A stretch of 64,000 nt of DNA. Source: Nitrospirota bacterium. GTDB lineage: Bacteria > Nitrospirota > Nitrospiria > JACQBZ01. The notes under the pieces are model-generated. The model saw only the letters and a list, made by a program, of their open reading frames with translations, was not told the origin of the DNA and searched no databases. The stretch covers positions 1-64,000 of the forward strand of contig JACQCA010000014.1 in NCBI GenBank assembly GCA_016201865.1, given 5' to 3'. Made by a program: the position numbers and the translations under genes. Of the stretch, positions 36,167 through 45,874 are shown one piece after another (position 1 is the first letter of the stretch; every line of letters begins with the position of its first letter).

Positions 36167-37426
36167 ATGACGAACTGCGGACGGCGAGGGCACAGTCCCG
36201 TGACCTTAGCCGTGGTCATTCTGTGGGGAGTATTGTGGACGTATCCGATGGGGTGGGGTCAAGAAACCACCCCCCCCGAGGCGTCAACCGCCGCCCCGGA
36301 CGTTTCGACGACGCTGAACAAAACTCCGGCCCCTGCTCCCGAATCCCGGGCCTTGCCCGCTCCGGAGACCAAGACCGGTCCGATAAAATATACTGTGCGG
36401 GAGGGTGATACCCTCTGGGGTATATCCAACGCCCATCTGAGAAATTCCTTTCTTTGGCCGAAACTCTGGAGAAATAACCGTTCCATTCTTAACCCGGACC
36501 TTATCTATCCGGGAAACGTGATCGAGCTGCCCGGCGAAGAACCCGCTCCGCGGACGGCTTTGGTCGAAACCGCGCAACCCACGGCGCCGGCCTTGCCGTC
36601 CCTTCCGCCGCCGACGGTTGAACCTCCAACGGTTGAAAAAATTGAAAAACCGGCTCCCGTGGAGGTCGAAAAAAGCGTAGAGGTCACGGTTCCAATACCG
36701 GAAGCGCCTGTGCCGGAGGTGAAACCCTTGGATCAGGGCCTCCTCGCAGCCAGCGGATACATCTTGACCGGCCAGCGGGGCGTGGGAGTTGTCGTCGGGG
36801 CTCGGGATAATCGTGAACTGATCGGCCTGGATGAGACGGTCTATCTCCTGGCGATGAAAGGGTCGCAGCTTCGTGTGGGGGACCGGTACACGGTTTTTCG
36901 AATGGTACGCAAGGTGTATCATCCGAGAACCGGGAAATACATGGGCAACCTCATCCGAATTTTGGGCATGGCGGAGGTCATCGGCGCGAACCCGAGAGAA
37001 AAGACCGTCTCAGCTAAAGTGCTGATCTCGTATGACTCCATTCAAAAAGGGGATTTGCTGATGCCCGTTGAAGCCCCGGAGGGGGCTTCGGATGAAAGGG
37101 CGACTGCCGTATCACCGTCCGGTCATGAACTCCGGGGGGTTATCGTGGAGGTGAAAGAGGATCGTGTGGCGCAGGCGCAGTCGGATGTGGTTTATTTGGA
37201 TCGCGGCCGACAACACGGGGTCCGGGCCGGGGACCGGTTTGCGGTCGTTCGCGAGGGGCAAAAGACGGATTATTTCTCGCCCGGAGGAGGGGTCCGCCTT
37301 CCGCGACGCGTCATCGGTGAGCTGGAAATCATCGCGGTTCAGGAAGCCACCGCGACGGCCAAGGTTCTTCAGAACACAGAGGTCATCTTCAAAGGCGATC
37401 GATTCGAAACACGCCCCGCTCCTTAA
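36167..37426 (+). CDS. Secreted LysM-domain protein
   Basis: 419 residues. ATG 36167 is chosen because AGGAG lies before it and the hydrophobic signal sequence (VTLAVVILWGVLWTYPMGWG) then sits at the N-terminus; an in-frame ATG at 36110 would bury it. A Pro/Ala-rich linker leads to one LysM domain (YTVREGDTLWGISNAHL ... LIYPGNVIELPG), which binds peptidoglycan. A second Pro-rich linker precedes a C-terminal domain with two related beta-rich parts (VYLLAMKGSQLRVGDRYTVF and VYLDRGRQHGVRAGDRFAVV), each ending in G-D-R-[YF]. It is probably an envelope-anchored protein of unknown partner. Confidence 0.8.
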   Translation: MTNCGRRGHSPVTLAVVILWGVLWTYPMGWGQETTPPEASTAAPDVSTTLNKTPAPAPESRALPAPETKTGPIKYTVREGDTLWGISNAHLRNSFLWPKLWRNNRSILNPDLIYPGNVIELPGEEPAPRTALVETAQPTAPALPSLPPPTVEPPTVEKIEKPAPVEVEKSVEVTVPIPEAPVPEVKPLDQGLLAASGYILTGQRGVGVVVGARDNRELIGLDETVYLLAMKGSQLRVGDRYTVFRMVRKVYHPRTGKYMGNLIRILGMAEVIGANPREKTVSAKVLISYDSIQKGDLLMPVEAPEGASDERATAVSPSGHELRGVIVEVKEDRVAQAQSDVVYLDRGRQHGVRAGDRFAVVREGQKTDYFSPGGGVRLPRRVIGELEIIAVQEATATAKVLQNTEVIFKGDRFETRPAP

Positions 37427-37483
37427 ATCCATTCACCGCCATCGCGTTTTTAGGATCGTCCGTCCTGCGTTGTCCATGGGGTG

Positions 37484-37513
37484 TTGACTATCTCCAACCC
37501 CGTATGGTAAATT
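37484..37513 (+). promoter_or_regulatory. Promoter of the ilv operon
   Basis: TTGACT (37484-37489), an 18-base spacer and TAAATT (37508-37513). The remaining 87-base leader has a small stem (CACCC/GGGTG) around the ribosome binding region of ilvB but no leader peptide or T-box that I can see. Confidence 0.45.
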
Positions 37514-37600
37514 GATAGTCTCATTTTCCCAAAGTTTCCGACAGATAGCATCTGAAACACCGTCCGGTGGAACTGTTTTAGAGCACCCGGGGAGGGGTGT

Positions 37601-39385
37601 ATGCGATTGAACGGCGCCCAGATTTTCGTCGAGTCATTGAGAAAGGAAGAGGTCAAGGTTATTTTCGGTCTGCCCGGAGGGGTGGTCTTAAAAATCTTTG
37701 ACGTATTGTACGACTACAAAGATCCGGCCCTGGTCCTGACTCGACACGAGCAGGGGGCGATGCATATGGCGGAGGGTTACGCGAAGGCCACCGGAAAACC
37801 GGGCGTGGTTCTTGTGACATCGGGACCGGGCATGACGAATACCGTGACCGGCCTGGCGGACGCTTATATGGATTCGGTGCCGCTTGTGGTCTTTACAGGA
37901 CAGGTCTCGACGAACCTCATCGGCAATGACGCTTTTCAGGAAGCGGACAACGTCGGAATCAGCCGTCCCTGCACAAAGTACAATTACCTCGTCAAAGACG
38001 TCAACGATCTCGCCCAGACGATCAAGGAGGCTTTTTATATCGCGACGACGGGGCGGCCGGGTCCGGTCTTGGTGGACATTCCGAAAGATGTCTCCATGAA
38101 CCAGGCCGAATTCAATTATCCGGAAAAGGTCTATATCCGCGGGTATAATCCGACCTACGAGGGGCATAAGTGGCAGATCAAGCAGGCGGCCGACGCCATC
38201 TTGAAGGCCAAGCGACCGGTTCTTTATGTCGGCGGCGGCACGGTCTTCTCCAACGCCTTTGAAGAGCTGCGGGAGTTTGCCGAGCTGACCCAGATCCCGG
38301 TGGACATGACGCTCATGGCGCTGGGCAGTTTCCCGGGAACCCATCCCCTTTCGCTGGGAATGCTCGGAATGCACGGCAGCTATGCGTCCAACATGGCGAT
38401 CCATCATTCGGACCTGATTATGGCGGTGGGATCCCGGTTCGACGACCGCGTGACGGGCAAGGTGTCCGAATTCGCGCCCTATGCGAAGATCGTCCATGTT
38501 GATATTGATCCGACGTCGATACAAAAAATCATGGATGTGCATATCCCCATCGTGGGCGATGTGAAATGCGTTCTTCGAGAACTCAACCAGCATCTTCGGA
38601 CCTCCGTGGACGGCCGGCGCAAAGAAGAGCTCAAACCCTGGTGGAATCAGATCGAGGAATGGCAGAAGAAACACCCGTTGACGTACACGCAGGAGAAGAA
38701 TCAAAAGATCAAAACTTCCTACCTGATCGACCGGCTGTACCAGCTCACCAAAGACCAAAACCCCATCGTGGCGACCGATGTCGGTCAGCACCAGATGTGG
38801 GCGGCCCAGCATTTCAAGCTGGACCACCCGCGGACCTGGCTGACCTCGGGCGGCCTGGGCACCATGGGGTTCGGTTTTCCGGCCGCGCTTGGGGCGCAAC
38901 GGGCCTTTCCCGGCCGGCTGGTCTTGGCCATCGTCGGCGATGGAAGCTTTCAAATGAATCTTCAGGAACTGGCCACCGCGATGGACCATCATCTGCCGGT
39001 CAAGGTGGCGATCGTGAACAACGGCTATCACGGCATGGTGCGTCAATGGCAGGATCTGTTCTACAACAGCCGCTACTCGGCCAGTTATCTGGGTACCTGT
39101 CCGGATTATGTGAAACTGGCGGACGCTTACGGAGCGATCGGCCTTCGCGCGACGAAACCGGATGAGGTGGACGGCGTGATCCAGGAGGCCTTAAAGATCG
39201 ATAAGCCGGTGCTGATCGATTTTCAAGTGGACCCGCATGAAAACTGTTATCCCATGATCCCGGCCGGCGGGGCGAACAACGAAATGATTCTGGAAAATCC
39301 AGCGGAACTTCAGAAGAAAGAGAAAGAAAAGGCCGGGCTGAAAAAGGCCGGCAACGGCGAGAAGGAAGGGGTCCTGACGGCCTGA
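37601..39385 (+). CDS. ilvB: Acetolactate synthase large subunit
   Basis: A ThDP-dependent enzyme making acetolactate/acetohydroxybutyrate, the first shared step of Val, Leu and Ile synthesis. 594 residues: LPGGVVLKIFDVLYD and RHEQGAMHMAEGYAKATGK (catalytic Glu of the ThDP site), GVVLVTSGPGMTN, the FAD-region RFDDRVTG, and the ThDP motif GDGSFQMNLQELATA with IVNNGYHGMVRQWQ. AGGGG lies close before the ATG. Position ahead of ilvN and ilvC confirms the role. Confidence 0.96.
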   Translation: MRLNGAQIFVESLRKEEVKVIFGLPGGVVLKIFDVLYDYKDPALVLTRHEQGAMHMAEGYAKATGKPGVVLVTSGPGMTNTVTGLADAYMDSVPLVVFTGQVSTNLIGNDAFQEADNVGISRPCTKYNYLVKDVNDLAQTIKEAFYIATTGRPGPVLVDIPKDVSMNQAEFNYPEKVYIRGYNPTYEGHKWQIKQAADAILKAKRPVLYVGGGTVFSNAFEELREFAELTQIPVDMTLMALGSFPGTHPLSLGMLGMHGSYASNMAIHHSDLIMAVGSRFDDRVTGKVSEFAPYAKIVHVDIDPTSIQKIMDVHIPIVGDVKCVLRELNQHLRTSVDGRRKEELKPWWNQIEEWQKKHPLTYTQEKNQKIKTSYLIDRLYQLTKDQNPIVATDVGQHQMWAAQHFKLDHPRTWLTSGGLGTMGFGFPAALGAQRAFPGRLVLAIVGDGSFQMNLQELATAMDHHLPVKVAIVNNGYHGMVRQWQDLFYNSRYSASYLGTCPDYVKLADAYGAIGLRATKPDEVDGVIQEALKIDKPVLIDFQVDPHENCYPMIPAGGANNEMILENPAELQKKEKEKAGLKKAGNGEKEGVLTA

Positions 39386-39400
39386 TCGGCCGTCGGAACA

Positions 39401-39414
39401 TTTGAAATTTCAAA
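39401..39414 (+). repeat. 14-bp perfect palindrome between ilvB and ilvN
   Basis: TTTGAAATTTCAAA equals its own reverse complement. It sits in the 52-base AT-rich gap in an otherwise GC-rich operon and could be a protein-binding site or a weak hairpin. No function is known. Confidence 0.4.
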
Positions 39415-39437
39415 TTTAAAATTTGAGATTAAAACAT

Positions 39438-39977
39438 ATGGAACATATCATCTCGGTGATGGTCGAAAACAAATTCGGAGCGCTGTCCCGCGTGGCCGGT
39501 TTGTTCAGCGGACGAGGTTTCAACATCGAAAGCCTGTCGGTGGGGCCCACCATGGATCCGAGCATATCGCTCATGACGCTCGTCACGCGCGGGGACGACC
39601 GGATCGTGGAGCAGATCACGAAACAACTGAATAAGCTCATCGACGTCATCAAGGTGGTGGACCTGACCGAGAGCGCCTTCGTCGCTCGTGAAACGGTTCT
39701 GATCAAGATCAATGCCAAAGGGGAAGACCGTGCCGAGGCCCTGCGCGTTACGGATATCTTCCGAGCCAAGGTGGTGGATTCCACGCCCGGCACGTATACC
39801 ATCGAGATCACGGGCGACACCGATAAGATCGAGGCGATCATCAATCTGTTGAGGCCGTTGGGGATCAAAGAACTGGTCCGCACCGGCCGGATTGCGATCG
39901 CGCGAGAAGATGTTAAGACGACGGTCCAAGACAAAAGCCAAGACAAAAGCCAAGACATAAAGCGGGTCGGAACATAA
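39438..39977 (+). CDS. ilvN: Acetolactate synthase regulatory subunit
   Basis: 179 residues. An N-terminal ACT domain (EHIISVMVENKFGALSRVAG, then LFSGRGFNIESLSVGPT) binds valine for feedback; the C-terminal ALS_ss_C domain follows (about 80-160). ATG 39438 is preferred by homology over an upstream TTG at 39423; no Shine-Dalgarno is evident. The last residues contain a short repeat, DKSQDKSQD. Confidence 0.94.
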   Translation: MEHIISVMVENKFGALSRVAGLFSGRGFNIESLSVGPTMDPSISLMTLVTRGDDRIVEQITKQLNKLIDVIKVVDLTESAFVARETVLIKINAKGEDRAEALRVTDIFRAKVVDSTPGTYTIEITGDTDKIEAIINLLRPLGIKELVRTGRIAIAREDVKTTVQDKSQDKSQDIKRVGT

Positions 39978-39992
39978 GCGAGAGAAAAAACG

Positions 39993-41012
39993 ATGACGAT
40001 GAAGATCTACTATGACAAAGATGCCGATTTAAAACAGCTCAAGGGAAAGACCGTCGCCGTCATCGGTTACGGAAGCCAGGGCCATGCCCATGCCAACAAC
40101 TTAAAGGACAGCGGAATTCCGGTCGTGCTGGGTCTTCGGGAGGGGCGATCCTGGGCGAAGGCCGAGCGGGCCGGTTTTAAAGTGGTCACTCCGGCTCAGG
40201 CCGCGGGGTTGTCGGATATCGTGATGATTCTTACTCCGGATGAGCTGCAGGCCGATCTTTACAAAAATGATCTTGAGCCGAATCTTCGAAAAGGCGGTTA
40301 TCTGGCCTTTGCGCACGGCTTCAATATCCATTTCGGGCAGGTCGTCCCAAGGCCGGATCTGAATGTGTTCATGGTGGCGCCCAAAGGACCGGGCCATTTG
40401 GTGCGGTCCGAGTACAGCAAGGGGAGCGGCGTGCCGATGCTCCTGGCGATCCATCAGGACCCTTCAAAAGATACCCAAAAGATGGGCCTGGCCTACGCCA
40501 AGGCGATCGGGGGGACGCGGGCCGGGGTGATCGAGACCAGTTTCCGCGAGGAGTGTGAAACCGATCTGTTCGGAGAACAGGTGGTGCTCTGCGGCGGATT
40601 GACGTCGTTGATTCAGGCCGGCTATGAGACCTTGGTCGAAGCCGGCTATTCCCCCGAAATGGCTTACTTTGAATGTCTTCATGAGGTCAAACTGATCGTG
40701 GATCTCATCTACGAAGGCGGCATCTCAAACATGCGTTACTCCATCAGCAACACGGCCAAATTCGGCGACGTGACCCGCGGTCCGCGGATCATCACGGACG
40801 AGACGCGCCGGGAAATGAAGCGCATCTTAGACGAGATCCAAAGCGGGCGGTTTGCCAAGGAATGGATCTTGGAGAATAAAGCCGGGCGCCCGGTCTTCAA
40901 CGCGCTGCTCAAAAAAGGGGAGGCCCACCGCATTGAAGAAGTGGGAAGCAAGCTGCGGGCGATGATGCCCTGGTTGAAAAAAGACCGGCTGGTGGACAAG
41001 GATAAGAATTAG
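39993..41012 (+). CDS. ilvC: Ketol-acid reductoisomerase (class I)
   Basis: 339 residues. The Rossmann motif [20 protein letters not shown] and the following VVLGLREG fit an NADPH-binding short-form enzyme; metal-binding [12 protein letters not shown] and [16 protein letters not shown] are intact. It catalyses isomerisation and reduction in Val/Ile synthesis, directly downstream of ilvN. Confidence 0.97.
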   Translation: MTMKIYYDKDADLKQLKGKTVAVIGYGSQGHAHANNLKDSGIPVVLGLREGRSWAKAERAGFKVVTPAQAAGLSDIVMILTPDELQADLYKNDLEPNLRKGGYLAFAHGFNIHFGQVVPRPDLNVFMVAPKGPGHLVRSEYSKGSGVPMLLAIHQDPSKDTQKMGLAYAKAIGGTRAGVIETSFREECETDLFGEQVVLCGGLTSLIQAGYETLVEAGYSPEMAYFECLHEVKLIVDLIYEGGISNMRYSISNTAKFGDVTRGPRIITDETRREMKRILDEIQSGRFAKEWILENKAGRPVFNALLKKGEAHRIEEVGSKLRAMMPWLKKDRLVDKDKN

Positions 41013-41038
41013 AGGCGAAGAGGGCCGCTTACCCCATC

Positions 41039-41683
41039 GTGTCCAAAGAGCAGTCACCGGTAGTTCGCGAACGGTTGCCGTTTCTGATCGGCGCGACCGT
41101 CCTGACCGCGGTCATCGCCTCTCTGAAGATCGTCTGGCTGACCGCCGTCATGGGCGCGCTGGCCCTTCAGACCTTCTGGTTTTTCAGGGACCCCCGTCGA
41201 ATCATTCCCACCGGCGAAGGTTTGATTGTTTCTCCCGCAGATGGTAGAATAATTGAAATGGCCGAGGTCGAGGAGGAGCGGTTTCTCAAAGATCGCGCGG
41301 TCAAGATCAGCATCTTCTTGAATCTGTTCGATGTTCATGTGAATCGGATCCCCTGCTCCGGCCGAATTCGCGGAATTCATTATCAACCCGGAAAATTCCT
41401 GGCCGCGAACAAGGATCTGGCCTCGACCGAGAATGAGCAGAACGCGGTCCTGCTCGAAACGCCTTCAGGAGTCAAGATCGTATTCGTCCAGGTCGCGGGG
41501 TTGGTGGCGCGGCGTATCGTTTGTTGGGTTAAAGAAGGCGATGCGGTTCAGAGAGGCGGCCGGTTTGGAATGATCCGATTCGGTTCCCGGACCGACCTGT
41601 TTTTGCCTCTCGGAACCGAACTCAAAGTGATGTTGGGAGAAAAAGTGAAAGGCGGGTCAAGCGTGATTGGAGTGCTCAAATGA
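41039..41683 (+). CDS. psd: Phosphatidylserine decarboxylase (short, PSD-B-like)
   Basis: 214 residues, the archaeal-type short family. The chain has VSPADGRI, FLNLFDVHVNRIPCSG, ENEQN and the self-cleavage site GGSSVIG near the C-terminus, where Ser becomes the pyruvoyl group. It makes phosphatidylethanolamine. One or two TM segments lie near the N-terminus. GTG start; the end overlaps pssA as ATGA. Confidence 0.93.
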   Translation: MSKEQSPVVRERLPFLIGATVLTAVIASLKIVWLTAVMGALALQTFWFFRDPRRIIPTGEGLIVSPADGRIIEMAEVEEERFLKDRAVKISIFLNLFDVHVNRIPCSGRIRGIHYQPGKFLAANKDLASTENEQNAVLLETPSGVKIVFVQVAGLVARRIVCWVKEGDAVQRGGRFGMIRFGSRTDLFLPLGTELKVMLGEKVKGGSSVIGVLK

Positions 41684-42474
41684 AAGATTATCGACTGAAA
41701 GATTATCGGCGCGGCATTTATTTAATTCCGAACCTGTTGACGACCGGAAACCTCTTCAGCGGGTTTTATGCCGTTATCGCGGTCTTTAATGCCGATTACC
41801 TGCGCGCGGCATTGGCGATCCTCGTGGCGATGGCCTTTGACGTGTTGGACGGCAAATCGGCGCGTCTGACCAAGACGACCAGCCGATTCGGCGTGGAATA
41901 CGACTCGTTGGCCGATGCGGTCTCCTTCGGCGTGGCCCCCGGGCTGTTGATCTATTCCTGGGCCTTAAGCAGCTACGGACGCATCGGCTGGGTCGCGGCC
42001 TTCCTCTTCCTGGCATGCGGCACGCTGAGGTTGGCGCGGTTCAACGTCCAGGTCGGATCGGTCGAGAGCAAACATTTCGTCGGGCTTCCGATCCCGGCCG
42101 CGGCCGGCGTGATCGCCTCGCTGGTCGTGCTGGATCATCATATCCTTCGGATGGGAACCGAGATCAAACCGATGTTGATCTTGGGGCTGATTTACGCGCT
42201 GGCGTTTCTCATGGTGAGCACCTTTCATTACCGCAGCTTCAAGGATTTTCATCTGCGGGGCCGCAAGCCGTTTCACGTGCTGGTCTCGGCCGTCTTAGTC
42301 CTGATCATTCTGGCGGCCGAACCGCAAATCTTATTATTCGTCCTGTTTGCCGGCTATGCACTGTCCGGAGTGGTCGAGCGGCCGGCGGCGCTTTTCATCC
42401 GGAAGATCTTCAAGCCCGCGGCGCCGACCCCCGCGTCGTCCGTTCCTCCCGCCGGCCGATCCCATGATACGTAA
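41680..42474 (+). CDS. pssA: CDP-diacylglycerol-serine O-phosphatidyltransferase
   Basis: 264 residues, a polytopic CDP-alcohol phosphotransferase. The active-site signature D-G-x2-A-R-x8-G-x3-D-x3-D is present as DGKSARLTKTTSRFGVEYDS followed by LAD. It produces phosphatidylserine, the substrate of the upstream psd product, with which it is translationally coupled. Confidence 0.94.
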   Translation: MKDYRLKDYRRGIYLIPNLLTTGNLFSGFYAVIAVFNADYLRAALAILVAMAFDVLDGKSARLTKTTSRFGVEYDSLADAVSFGVAPGLLIYSWALSSYGRIGWVAAFLFLACGTLRLARFNVQVGSVESKHFVGLPIPAAAGVIASLVVLDHHILRMGTEIKPMLILGLIYALAFLMVSTFHYRSFKDFHLRGRKPFHVLVSAVLVLIILAAEPQILLFVLFAGYALSGVVERPAALFIRKIFKPAAPTPASSVPPAGRSHDT

Positions 42475-42525
42475 GCCGTTTCCTTCTTCGGCGGTTTCCA
42501 TCGTCGCCACGATCCATGCGAGCAG

Positions 42526-42555
42526 TTGACAGGCGGCGGGCCGTTTGTCTATACT
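42526..42555 (+). promoter_or_regulatory. Sigma-70 promoter of rplI
   Basis: TTGACA (42526-42531), an 18-base spacer and TATACT (42550-42555), 43 bases before the start codon. Confidence 0.65.
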
Positions 42556-42598
42556 GACCTTCCTTTAGGGGCATACTCAACATGAAAAGGAGTTCGTC

Positions 42599-43042
42599 AT
42601 GAAAGTGATTTTGAGGGAAGATGTCGAGACCTTGGGCAAAATGGGCGATCTGGTGACGGTTAAAGACGGCTACGCGCGGAATTTTCTGATCCCCAAGAAA
42701 AAAGCGGTCGAAGCCACCACCAAAAGCGTCAAGGTCTTGGAACATGAAAAGCGGCTGATCGCCGATCAGGCTCGAAAACTCAAAAAGGAATTTGAGGCCG
42801 TCGCCGAGAAAATCAATGCCACGCCGATCACGATCCCGGTGCAGGTGGGCGAGGAAGGAAAACTGTTCGGCTCCGTGACCAATAAGGATGTTGCGGAGGC
42901 CTTGGCCAAGGAAGGAATCGAGATCGACAAGCGTAAGATCCGTCTCGAAGACCCGTTGAAAGAAGTCGGCAGTTTTACCATTCCGATCCAGGTTCATCAG
43001 GACGTGACGGCCCACCTAAAGCTGACCCTCGTTCAGGCCTGA
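42599..43042 (+). CDS. rplI: 50S ribosomal protein L9
   Basis: 147 residues, normal for L9. [19 protein letters not shown] and [16 protein letters not shown] are the conserved N-terminal 23S rRNA-binding part; a long helix and a C-terminal domain ([12 protein letters not shown]) follow. AAAGGAG precedes the ATG. It is transcribed alone, without the usual rpsF-rpsR neighbours. Confidence 0.97.
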   Translation: MKVILREDVETLGKMGDLVTVKDGYARNFLIPKKKAVEATTKSVKVLEHEKRLIADQARKLKKEFEAVAEKINATPITIPVQVGEEGKLFGSVTNKDVAEALAKEGIEIDKRKIRLEDPLKEVGSFTIPIQVHQDVTAHLKLTLVQA

Positions 43043-43081
43043 TCTCCGACAAAAATTCCATCCCGACTCGGCCCCCGGCGA

Positions 43082-43111
43082 TTGCTATTTCTCGACGGGT
43101 TGGGCTATAAT
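43082..43111 (+). promoter_or_regulatory. Sigma-70 promoter of rph-rdgB
   Basis: TTGCTA (43082-43087), an 18-base spacer and TATAAT (43106-43111), 31 bases before the rph start. Confidence 0.6.
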
Positions 43112-43142
43112 CACCCCGCTTTTTAACGGAGAGGCGACCCGG

Positions 43143-43892
43143 ATGCCGCAAGAAGAACGCCGGCCGGACGGCCGACGGAACGATGAGCTGCGACCCGTTA
43201 AGATCACCCGGTCCTATCTGAAGAACGCCGAGGGATCGGTCCTGATCGAGATGGGGGACACCAAGGTGATCTGCACCGTCACGATGGACGAGTCCGTCCC
43301 GCCGTTTCTCCGAGGCAAAAAAAAGGGCTGGCTCTCGGCCGAGTACGGCATGCTGCCCCGTTCCTCGCACGAGCGCATTCCGCGCGAGTCGGTGCGGGGC
43401 CGCATCGGCGGCCGGACCCACGAGATCCAGCGGCTGATCGGCCGATCGCTTCGCGCCGTGACGGACTTGGACGCCTTGGGGGAGCGCACCCTCTGGATCG
43501 ACTGCGACGTGATCCAGGCCGACGGCGGGACCCGGACCGCCTCGATCACCGGGGCCTTCATCGCGCTGGCCGATGCCCTCGCCCATGCCCAAAAAGAGGG
43601 GCGGATCGACCGCATACCGATTAAGGATTATCTGGCCGCCGTCAGCGTGGGTCGGGTTCGAGGCCGGACCGTGCTGGATCTGTGCTATGCCGAAGACTCC
43701 AACGCCGAGGTGGACATGAACGTGGTCATGACCGGAAGCGACAAGTTCGTCGAGATCCAGGGCACGGCCGAGCTTCATCCCTTCACCCGGTCCGAGATGG
43801 ACGGGTTGATGGCCCTCGCCAGAAAAGGCGTCAAACAGCTCATCGCCCGCCAGAAGAAACTCTTAAAGGGGCTCCCGTTGGGCGGACCGTGA
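43143..43892 (+). CDS. rph: Ribonuclease PH
   Basis: A phosphorolytic 3'-5' exoribonuclease that trims tRNA 3' ends. 249 residues: [50 protein letters not shown] and [20 protein letters not shown]-type catalytic segment (here [19 protein letters not shown]). It precedes two tRNA genes in the same direction. Confidence 0.96.
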   Translation: MPQEERRPDGRRNDELRPVKITRSYLKNAEGSVLIEMGDTKVICTVTMDESVPPFLRGKKKGWLSAEYGMLPRSSHERIPRESVRGRIGGRTHEIQRLIGRSLRAVTDLDALGERTLWIDCDVIQADGGTRTASITGAFIALADALAHAQKEGRIDRIPIKDYLAAVSVGRVRGRTVLDLCYAEDSNAEVDMNVVMTGSDKFVEIQGTAELHPFTRSEMDGLMALARKGVKQLIARQKKLLKGLPLGGP

Positions 43893-44488
43893 AAGAGGTC
43901 GTGTTCGCGACGAACAACCGGCACAAGTTCGAGGAGATCTCGGCGATGTTAAAAGGAGCGCCGGTCCGACTGATCCCGTTTTGGGACTATCCCGATGCGC
44001 CGGAATTAAAGGAAGAAGGCGTGACGTATGCCGAGAACGCCGTCCACAAAGCGCTCACGGCGGCGCGATTTACGGGCCAGTGGGCCCTCGGAGACGATAC
44101 CGGGCTGGAGGTGGATGCCTTGAACGGCCGGCCGGGCCTCTATTCGGCGCGATTTGCGGGAGAGGGAGTTACCTTCGCCGATAACCGACGAAAACTCCTT
44201 CGGCTGATGGAATCGGTTCCGACCGTGAAACGGACGGCCACGTTTCGCACCGTTTTGGCGCTCGTCAGTCCATCGGGGGAGACCCACGTGGTGGAAGGCG
44301 TTCTTTCGGGTCGGATCGCCGATAAAGAGCAGGGGACGGGCGGTTTCGGCTATGATGCCCTGTTCTATCTTCCGAAGTTAGGTAAGACCTATGCCGAGAT
44401 CTCGACTGAAGAGAAGAACCGCATCAGCCATCGGGCTCGCGCCGCGCAAAAAATGAGGGAATTATTGCCCGCGCTGATCGATGCATGA
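43889..44488 (+). CDS. rdgB: XTP/dITP diphosphatase (non-canonical NTP pyrophosphatase)
   Basis: A house-cleaning enzyme that removes dITP/XTP. 199 residues with [42 protein letters not shown] and GFGYDALF, then SHRARA. The GTG start 43889 overlaps the rph stop by four bases. Confidence 0.95.
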   Translation: MKEVVFATNNRHKFEEISAMLKGAPVRLIPFWDYPDAPELKEEGVTYAENAVHKALTAARFTGQWALGDDTGLEVDALNGRPGLYSARFAGEGVTFADNRRKLLRLMESVPTVKRTATFRTVLALVSPSGETHVVEGVLSGRIADKEQGTGGFGYDALFYLPKLGKTYAEISTEEKNRISHRARAAQKMRELLPALIDA

Positions 44489-44512
44489 ATGATGTGAAGG
44501 GCCGTTTTATGT

Positions 44513-44589
44513 CGGGGTGTAGCGCAGCCTGGTAGCGCACCTGCCTTGGGCGCAGGGGGTCCCCGGTTCAAGTCCGGGCACCCCGACCA
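44513..44589 (+). tRNA. tRNA-Pro (anticodon TGG), CCA encoded
   Basis: A 77-base cloverleaf. The acceptor CGGGGTG pairs with CACCCCG, the anticodon loop CTTGGGC lies in the stem CCTGC/GCAGG, and the T arm is CCCCGGTTCAAGTCCGGG. The gene encodes its 3' CCA. Confidence 0.95.
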
Positions 44590-44617
44590 TCCGTTACACA
44601 CAACAGTCGGGAAACAA

Positions 44618-44693
44618 GCGCCCGTAGCTCAGGGGATAGAGCATCTGCCTTCTAAGCAGAGGGTCGCAGGTTCAAATCCTGCCGGGCGCGCCA
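44618..44693 (+). tRNA. tRNA-Arg (anticodon TCT), CCA encoded
   Basis: A 76-base cloverleaf. The acceptor GCGCCCG pairs with CGGGCGC, the anticodon loop CTTCTAA lies in TCTGC/GCAGA, and the T loop is GGTTCAAATCC. The 3' CCA is encoded. It lies 28 bases after tRNA-Pro and is probably co-transcribed with it. Confidence 0.95.
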
Positions 44694-44733
44694 AACTTAT
44701 ACTTGTTAGAGTCGGCGGTTTTTGGAGAGAACG

Positions 44734-45870
44734 ATGATTGAGATATTCAGACGGATTCATTCGCCGCTTCTTGCCGTTCTAATTTTTGCCTTGTTCGGCG
44801 GAACGGGCTGCTCCAGACCGGCCGACACGATCCGCATCGCGGTCGCCGGGCCGATGACGGGGGACCAGAGCAAGCAAGGCAATGATCTTAAAAACGGCGT
44901 CGAGCTGGCCGTCGCGAAATGGAATGAGACGAGCGGGCTGCTCGGCAAGAAGGTCGAGCTTCTCGTCGGGGACGACCAGCACGATCCCAAGCAGGCCGTG
45001 GCGATCGCCAATAAATTCGTCAACTCCGGCGTGGTCGGTGTCGTGGGCCATTGGAACTCCAGCGCCTCCATCCCGGCTTCCGAGGTGTATCACCGGGCCG
45101 ACATCCCGATGATCACGCCGGCCTCGACCAACCCCCGGGTGACCGATCGGGGCTATTCGAACGTCTTCCGCGTCTGCGGTCGGGATGATCAGCAGGGAAA
45201 GGTGGCGGCCGAATTCGTCGCCGCGCAGTTGAAGGCCAAACGGGTGGCGGTGCTGCACGACAAGACGACCTACGGCCAGGGCCTCGCGGACGAATTTAAA
45301 AAGGCCCTCGGAAACCGCGCCGAGGTGGTGTACTACAGCGGAATCATCCAGGGAGACAAGGATTTCCGCGGCGTACTGACGACCGTCGTCTCCAAAAAGC
45401 CGGACGTCTATTTCTTCGGCGGGATCTACCCGGAAGGGGGGCTGCTGGTCAAGCAGGCCAAGGAGGTCGGGCTGAACGTCCCGATGGTCAGCGGCGACGG
45501 GGTGATCGATCAAGTATTTGTCCAGATCGCGGGCGAGGCGGCCGACGGAACCTATCTCACCTTCAGCCCGGACACGACCAAGCTGCCGGCCGCGCAGGAG
45601 GTGCTCAAGCAATACCGGGCCCGGTACGGCGAGCCGGGACCGTATTCTTTTTATGCCTACGACGCGGCCCAGGTGCTTTTGAACGCCGTACAAAAGGCCG
45701 GCACGACGGACGGATTCGGGATCAACCAGGCGATCCGTACGACGAGCTATGACGGGATCACCGGCCGGCTCCAGTTTGACTCGAAGGGGGATCTGCTCAC
45801 GACCCAATACGTGGTCTGGATTACGAAAAACGGACAGTTCGAGGAGTTCTGGAAACCTTCGGGGAGGTAA
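44734..45870 (+). CDS. livK: Branched-chain amino-acid binding lipoprotein (LivK-like)
   Basis: A 378-residue periplasmic solute-binding protein of family 6. A signal sequence ends in a weak lipobox, GTGC; the mature part begins TIRIAVAGPMTGDQSKQGND and keeps GVVGHWNSSASIPASEVY and PMITPASTNPRVTDRG. GGAGAG lies before ATG 44734; an upstream TTG is less likely. The cognate permease and ATPase genes lie 2.3 kb downstream (48178-52339), separated by yqgE and toxin-antitoxin genes. Confidence 0.9.
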   Translation: MIEIFRRIHSPLLAVLIFALFGGTGCSRPADTIRIAVAGPMTGDQSKQGNDLKNGVELAVAKWNETSGLLGKKVELLVGDDQHDPKQAVAIANKFVNSGVVGVVGHWNSSASIPASEVYHRADIPMITPASTNPRVTDRGYSNVFRVCGRDDQQGKVAAEFVAAQLKAKRVAVLHDKTTYGQGLADEFKKALGNRAEVVYYSGIIQGDKDFRGVLTTVVSKKPDVYFFGGIYPEGGLLVKQAKEVGLNVPMVSGDGVIDQVFVQIAGEAADGTYLTFSPDTTKLPAAQEVLKQYRARYGEPGPYSFYAYDAAQVLLNAVQKAGTTDGFGINQAIRTTSYDGITGRLQFDSKGDLLTTQYVVWITKNGQFEEFWKPSGR

Positions 45871-45874
45871 AGCC

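Noticed and set aside
37514-37600. Possible T-box or leader-peptide attenuator before ilvB
   Set aside because: The leader is only 87 bases, with no specifier loop, no T-box sequence and no run of Leu/Val/Ile codons.
37688-39046. A 450-codon minus-strand frame inside ilvB
   Set aside because: Exact antisense of a conserved gene, no ribosome binding site and unlikely composition (many His and Arg).
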